A DNA stretch of 64,000 nucleotides from Chaetorhynchus papuensis. Its lineage: Eukaryota; Chordata; Aves; Passeriformes; Rhipiduridae. A program made the translations under genes and the position numbers. Of this stretch, positions 59,497 to 64,000 are shown piece after piece; the first letter of the stretch is position 1; the number at the start of each line of letters is the position of its first letter. The notes below the pieces were generated by a model. That model searched no databases and had not been told where the DNA came from. It saw only the letters and a program-made list of their open reading frames with translations. Where the stretch lies: NCBI GenBank assembly GCA_013396525.1, contig VWYX01001236.1:150389-214388 (forward strand), given 5' to 3'.

Positions 59497-61593
59497 CTGG
59501 GAGGAGAGGCGAGCGTCACCCCATGTCCCCTGTGTCCCCCCCGGCCACCTCCTGCCACCGGCCCTGCGGTGCCCCCGGCCCTCCCCCTTTCATGCGCTTG
59601 TGGCTCAAACCCCCCCGCGGTCCCCGTTCGTCCCCAAGCGCCACTTACATAGAGGCTGAAGAGTTCCTGGGCGGTGGCGTTGAGCACGGCCACCTGCCTG
59701 CGGGTCTGCTCCTGGACGTTGGAGCGGCACAAGCCGTGGCTGGGGCAGCCGGAGCCGGTCACCAGCAGCGCCCGGCCGGCCACCGGCCGCCGCTGCAGCA
59801 GGAGCAGGGCCACGAAGGGCACGACGCCTGTGTGGGGAGAGAGGCCAGGGTCACGGTGGGGACCGGGACGAGGCGGTGGTGGCCCGTGGGGACCGCGTTG
59901 CTGCTGATGCAGAGCATCCACCGAGGATGACCCCAGCTCCAGGCACCCGAAGGGAGAGTGTCCAGCTGGAGGAGAGACTCATCCCACTTGAGTGCGTGTC
60001 CAGCTCGGCTGGAAGTCCCCAGACTCCCCACTCTGCCGTCCCGGCCGTGCCGCAGCTCCCGTCCCGCTGCCGTCCCCCTCACCTGCCCCCCGGCAGGCGC
60101 TCCCCCGCCTCCCTTCCCGGCGGGGGGCCCCGCAGCATTCCCACATTTCGCAACCGGCCCGGTGGCGACCTGTCGGGTTTAATCAAACGTGCAAAACGCT
60201 TTTTCCTCCGTTATCCTGGTCCGGGCGCTTCGGGAGCAAGGCCCCACCCCGGCCCGGCTGACTCAGCGGGGCTCCCGCAAGGAAACCTGCTCTCGGCGTG
60301 CCCTCCCTCCTCCCTCCCGCCCCCGGCCCCACCGCCTGCCTCAGTTTCCCCGTCTGAGAAGTGGGCGCAGCGCCGAGGAGCCCTGGGGTGAGACGATGCA
60401 GCTGCCAGAGACTCCAGCCAGGAAATCCCTGGACGTGGAACAAGGGGACCCTTGAGCCGCGGGCAGCTGGGTCGCCCCGGCGTCCCCTCCCGAGAGCGGG
60501 GCGCTGCCACCCCCCGTCCATTGGGACTCCCCCAAACCGGGATCCGTCCCTGCTCAGGGAGGCCAGACCGCCTCTGGAGCCCCGCCACTGCGCTGGGCAT
60601 CCTCGGGGAGGGTGGCCCGCGTGTCCCCGCTGCTGGGTGACCTGGATGCCACCAGCAGGGCCCCGTCGGGGTGGGGGTCCCGTGCCCCGCCGCGGGGGCG
60701 CTGCCAGGCGAAGTCCCCGGGCCGTGACGAGCGCCGAAGTCGCCCGCGCTTGTCAGCGCCTCGGACGTGCCGCCGGTGCCGGGTAATCCAAGGCTCGATT
60801 TATTTACCCTGCCCAGGTGGGAGAGGACTTACCTGGGCGTGTTGCGATCCCTGACCCGCCGCTCCCCTCCCGCCCGGGACGGGGGGACCCTCCCTCCCCG
60901 CGCCCCCGGGGCCCTGGCTGTTCCCACGGGACGCAGATTCCCTGACCCCCCACAAGCTCCTCTCGCTGTGTGCCCCCGGCCGCTGCCTCTGCCCATTTCA
61001 CAGCTGGGCAGGGAGAGGCTCGGCACCCACGTGTGCCAGGGGCTGCGTGGGTGGGGGGTCGCGGGTGGGTGCTGCCGGTGGGACACCCCCAGCACCGCTT
61101 CTGGGGTGGGGGCTGCTCCCTCCAACCCCCCCTCCTGCACTTGGCAGCCTCCCCATCCTTCCAGCGCTCCCGACGCGGCAGCGGCTCGCGGCATCGGGAG
61201 ACCCAGAAGGAGGAAAAGCGGGAGGGGGGGGGAAAAGTATTTAAAAGTACAAAAAAGCAAAAAAGCAAAAAAATCCCCCCCTCCTTGAGATTTTTTTTTT
61301 TCTTGGAAGCATTTCCAGTTATATAAGTGTCCAGATGTTGGCTGCACCGCGCCAGCGCCGCGCTCCGCTCCCGCTGCCAATTCCCAGAGATGCTCATCCC
61401 GGGGGGGACGCAGCGCGGCGGGAGCCCTCGCTCCGGCTCCAGCGGCGGCATCCAAGTGGGACCCGCCTGCACCCGAGCATCACCGGGAAAAGGAGGGGAG
61501 GGGGGAAGGAAGAAAGGGGGAGGGGGAGAAGGGGAAATAGTATCCCCAAAGTTGATATTTTTTTTTTTTTTTACCTGCCGGCACGAACTTCAT
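59059..61593 (-). CDS. LIF: LIF, leukemia inhibitory factor, gene span (complete CDS)
   Basis: LIF is a secreted four-helix cytokine of the IL-6 family. It signals through LIFR/gp130 to JAK-STAT3 in stem-cell, reproductive and inflammatory settings. Coding exons on the minus strand are 61593-61575, 59827-59649 and 59496-59059: 636 bases, 211 residues plus stop. The tiny first exon (MKFVPAG, human MKVLAAG) and the intron phases match mammalian LIF. Family marks are QGEPF (70-74), SLGNITRDQ (117-125) and GCQVLRKY (186-193). A hydrophobic signal peptide covers about residues 1-25. Cysteines C34, C40, C82, C155, C158 and C187 fit the three LIF disulfides. C69 is extra relative to human. N-glycosylation sequons lie at N56, N95, N115, N120, N141 and N152. 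The ATG has A at -3. The gene converges with HORMAD2. Confidence 0.97.
59649..59827 (-). CDS. LIF: LIF coding exon 2 (residues 7-66)
   Basis: It completes the signal peptide (VVPFVALLLL), then encodes CPSHGLCRSNVQEQTRR and VAVLNATAQELFSLY, the helix A region. Splice sites are CACAG|GCGTCG and CTCTAT|GTAAGT. Confidence 0.97.
61575..61593 (-). CDS. LIF: LIF coding exon 1 (residues 1-6)
   Basis: Nineteen coding bases, MKFVPA plus one base, with donor GGCAG|GTAAAA. The short first coding exon is the standard secreted-form LIF arrangement. Confidence 0.93.
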
Positions 61594-61686
61594 TGTGAGC
61601 CGCGTCCCGGGAGCTACTTAATAGGGATTGGTGTTGGCAGAGGAAGTTTTCAGAAATTCATGTTCATACTGGGGGACTTCTCGGGG

Positions 61687-61694
61687 TTTATATA
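61687..61694 (-). promoter_or_regulatory. LIF: LIF TATA box
   Basis: The minus strand reads TATATAAA about 95 bases before the LIF start codon. That puts transcription start near 61660 and gives a 5' leader of about 65 bases, consistent with the compact TATA-type LIF promoter of mammals. Confidence 0.8.
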
Positions 61695-61844
61695 CCGGTC
61701 CGGCAGCCAGCCTGTGTTGTAAGAAGAGAGGAGGAGGAGAGGGGGGTGGGGGAGAATCACCCGCTATCGTTACTTCTATTGAAAAAAAAATCAGGAAGTC
61801 GAAGGGCTTTGGAAATCATGAATGATCTTAGAAATAAACTTCTG

Positions 61845-62015
61845 AAAAATGGTGATGTCACACGGAATTTTGTGTCGTCTTTTGTTTAACGCGCGGGCTC
61901 GGGGAAGTGGGTGGGCTGGGAAAGATGAATTGAAGCCCCCCCAAGGGAGGTGCGCGGCCGCACGTGGGGTCGGGGGTGTCGAGGCGCAGTGACCAACGCG
62001 CCGTTCGTGACTCAG
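61845..62015. promoter_or_regulatory. LIF: LIF upstream elements: CRE-like and AP-1 motifs
   Basis: A CRE-like TGATGTCA lies at about 61853-61860, and a perfect AP-1 site TGACTCA at about 62008-62014, roughly 160 and 320 bases upstream of the TATA box. Both fit an inducible immediate-early cytokine promoter. Only the motifs are seen. Their use is inferred. Confidence 0.5.
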
Positions 62016-62164
62016 GAGCCTCAACACTTTCACCCCCGGGGTCCCCCTTGCCCGGGCCGGGGCTTCTCCGCTGGCTGCCGGAGCCGGCAATAAAATGAAG
62101 CAGGTAAAAAAGCCTGGTTTAGGATTTTTTGGGAGGTTTGGAGGGATGGAAGGCGCGGGGAAGT

Positions 62165-62320
62165 GGTGGCGGGGTCCCGCACTCTTCGGTCACGGTGGGA
62201 CGGCCGCGATGGCAGCGGTGTCCCCCAGCCCGCCTCTGGCTCATCCCTTTGGGCAAAAATATTATCAGTAAAGGGTGGGTTTTCGGCAGGAAAAAGGACA
62301 AACCCACCCAGAGGGAGAGG
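62165..62320. repeat. Diverged duplicate block, copy A, upstream of LIF
   Basis: It shares an ordered series of words with 63087-63215: 'cacggtggga', 'cagcggtgtcccc', 'ttgggcaaaa', 'taaagg', 'tggg(g)ttt' and 'caggaaaaaggacaaac'. By eye about two thirds of positions or more agree, with small gaps. It does not resemble CR1. Confidence 0.75.
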
Positions 62321-63086
62321 CCGGACCGGCCCCCCCAGGGTTAACCCTTCCCTCGGCGGGGCTGTCCCCTGCCTGGAGCGGGCAGAGGGTGCTGGGGCGG
62401 ACAGGAGGGCGCTGGGTCACGGTCTCGTGGGGATCCTATGGGATCGGGGCGCTGCGGGGCTGTTCGCTGCCCGATTTGGGTGAAAAACAGGTTAAATGGA
62501 TTTTTTGGTCCTTCTCTGTATTTTTTTCTCACCGGGGCCGAGCTGAAACTTTAATCAGGTTTAGCAAGTTTGTGCCCCGGCAGGTGAACCGGCGGTGACA
62601 GTCCAGGAACGATGACGCAAGAGCCACCACGACCCCGGGTGTCCCCCCTTGGCGGGGGGGACACGGCGAGGGGGTCGCGAAGACCCCCCTGTGCTGGCGG
62701 GGTTGGTCCACAGCTGCTGCGTGCCTCGGTTTCCCCATGCAGGGACCAGCCTGGTTTGCCGGTGGCATTGATGCCTCAGCCCAGTTTAGCCCAGTCTGGT
62801 CTTACTGGGACGTCAGGGATGAGCTGGGGACTGTGGAGGGCGGGCAGGATGAGCCTCGCCCCAGCCTGTTGGGGATGTGGGGAGCAGCACATCACGTATT
62901 GATGGACATCTGGTGGCCTGGTGCACTTAATTAGCTGAGGAATTAATAACACTTAATTATTAGTATAGGGAACGTCCTGCGGGGTTGTGTGCAGGGGTTG
63001 ACATGGATTTACCCTTTTCCTGAATTTCCCAGGAGCGACTGAATCCAGGCTGGAACCGAGCTGGGCTTTGGCATCCCCCCAGGGGT
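62321..63086. other. LIF upstream DNA between the duplicate blocks
   Basis: GC-rich unique sequence with a short AT-rich patch at about 62925-62965 containing several TTAATTA cores. I found no sign of the next expected gene (OSM in mammals), which would lie beyond the window. Confidence 0.4.
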
Positions 63087-63215
63087 GTGGGACCCCTGGT
63101 CATGGTGGGATCATCGCGGTGGCACCGGTGTCCCCACCCCCAGCTCAACCCTTCGGGCAAAAGTGTTCGGATTAAAGGATGGGGTTTCTCCAGGAGAAAA
63201 GACAAATCCGGGGGG
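63087..63215. repeat. Diverged duplicate block, copy B, upstream of LIF
   Basis: Counterpart of 62165-62320 in the same orientation: 'catggtggga', 'caccggtgtcccc', 'tcgggcaaaa', 'taaagg', 'tggggttt' and 'caggagaaaagacaaat'. Confidence 0.75.
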
Positions 63216-63594
63216 AGACGCTGAACCTCTGCAGGGGGGGATGCTCCGGTGGGAAAACCCGCATTCCTGGTCCAGACAGGATGGAGAGGGAGATGCCGAG
63301 AGGAGATGGGCGATGCCAGGGAGGGACGTACCAGGATGGGAAATGATGCCCAAGAATATCCCCTTTCCCAATCCCTTTGGCAGCAGGAATATCCCCGCAC
63401 GGATCCTGTGCCGATGCCCAGTGGAGACGGGCAGCAGGAGCGCCAGGAGGCGGTGACGGGGGGGAGGGGGTCCCAGTGTGTCCCAAGGAGGAGCGGGAAG
63501 CGGGGACGGGGGGGACCCAGCCCTCGCTGTCAGAGGAGGCTGAGGGTCGGGGACCTGTGGGGTTTGGGGGTCCCAGGAGGAGCTGGGGCAGGTT

Positions 63595-63960
63595 GGTCAG
63601 GGGACAGCTGTGGCCACTGTCCCCACTGTCCCTTCCATCCCCACCGCCGACCTGCCCAGGGACAAAGGGACAAGCCCAGGGTGTTCCAAGGCCACGGCTG
63701 CCGTGCTGCTGCTCTGTGCCCCTCCGAGCTGTCCCCTCTGAGCATCCCTGCCCATAACTGTCCTCAGCTCCATCGCAGACACCCCGCCCCGTCCCTGTCC
63801 CCTTCCCTGTCCCCGTGATGCCTCTCTGCAGCATCCCTGTCCCCCTACTGTCCCCTCTTCCCTGTCCCTATGCTGCCCCCCCCATCCCTGTTCCATGCCC
63901 GCTCATCCCTGTCCCCGTCCCCGTCCCGTCCCTGTCCCCATCCCTGTCCCCGTGCTGCCC
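63595..63960. repeat. C/T-rich minisatellite at the window end
   Basis: Irregular repeats of 'ccctgtccc' with 'cgtgctgcc' and 'atccctgtcccc' variants, becoming regular after about 63890. Open frames here are by-products. Confidence 0.8.
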
Positions 63961-64000
63961 CCTGCCGACCCAGCCCAGAACTGGCCTCTCCCCATCCCAT

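Noticed and set aside
61700..64000. OSM, the usual LIF neighbour
   Set aside because: No frame with an IL-6-family helix pattern, signal peptide or fitting splice sites was found. It is probably beyond the window.
1..64000. tRNA, rRNA, CRISPR arrays, and bacterial operons or mobile islands
   Set aside because: None seen. The window is intron-bearing vertebrate DNA, and its mobile elements are CR1 LINE fragments.

Overview
The window looks like bird nuclear DNA. It holds intron-rich vertebrate genes, many CR1 retrotransposon 3' ends (the commonest avian LINE), a GC-rich minisatellite-laden flank, and the neighbour pair HORMAD2 then LIF, which I know from human 22q12.2 and its avian counterpart. 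I cannot fix the species from sequence alone.

Layout, left to right. (1) About 4.2-14.1 kb, minus strand: eleven coding exons of an AidB/ACDH-11-type acyl-CoA dehydrogenase (495 codons seen). The last 50-120 codons were not found here. (2) About 15.1-15.8 kb: a CpG-rich, repeat-containing block between this gene and HORMAD2, probably a shared divergent promoter. (3) 17.45-39.02 kb, plus strand: the complete coding sequence of HORMAD2 (ten coding exons, 303 codons), a meiotic chromosome-axis HORMA protein. It includes two tiny exons of 21 and 18 bases. (4) 39-58 kb: gene-poor DNA with CR1 copies, a possible conserved non-coding block at 40.7-41.3 kb and, from about 49.4 kb, GC-rich sequence with minisatellites. 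(5) 58.0-61.7 kb, minus strand: LIF, a secreted IL-6-family cytokine, complete in three coding exons (211 codons), with TATA box, AU-rich 3' UTR and poly(A) signal. (6) 61.7-64 kb: LIF upstream DNA with AP-1 and CRE-like motifs, a diverged local duplication and a terminal C/T-rich minisatellite.

The dehydrogenase and HORMAD2 are head to head, while HORMAD2 and LIF converge on a roughly 19 kb interval. The three proteins share no pathway: lipid metabolism, meiosis and cytokine signalling. Exon limits were set by reading GT/AG splice sites and checking that phase carries through each junction. No tRNA, rRNA, CRISPR array or bacterial-type feature is visible. The best leads for something not well described are the dehydrogenase's linkage to HORMAD2, the HORMAD2 microexons, the G-rich repeat in the LIF 3' UTR, and the duplicated block upstream of LIF.
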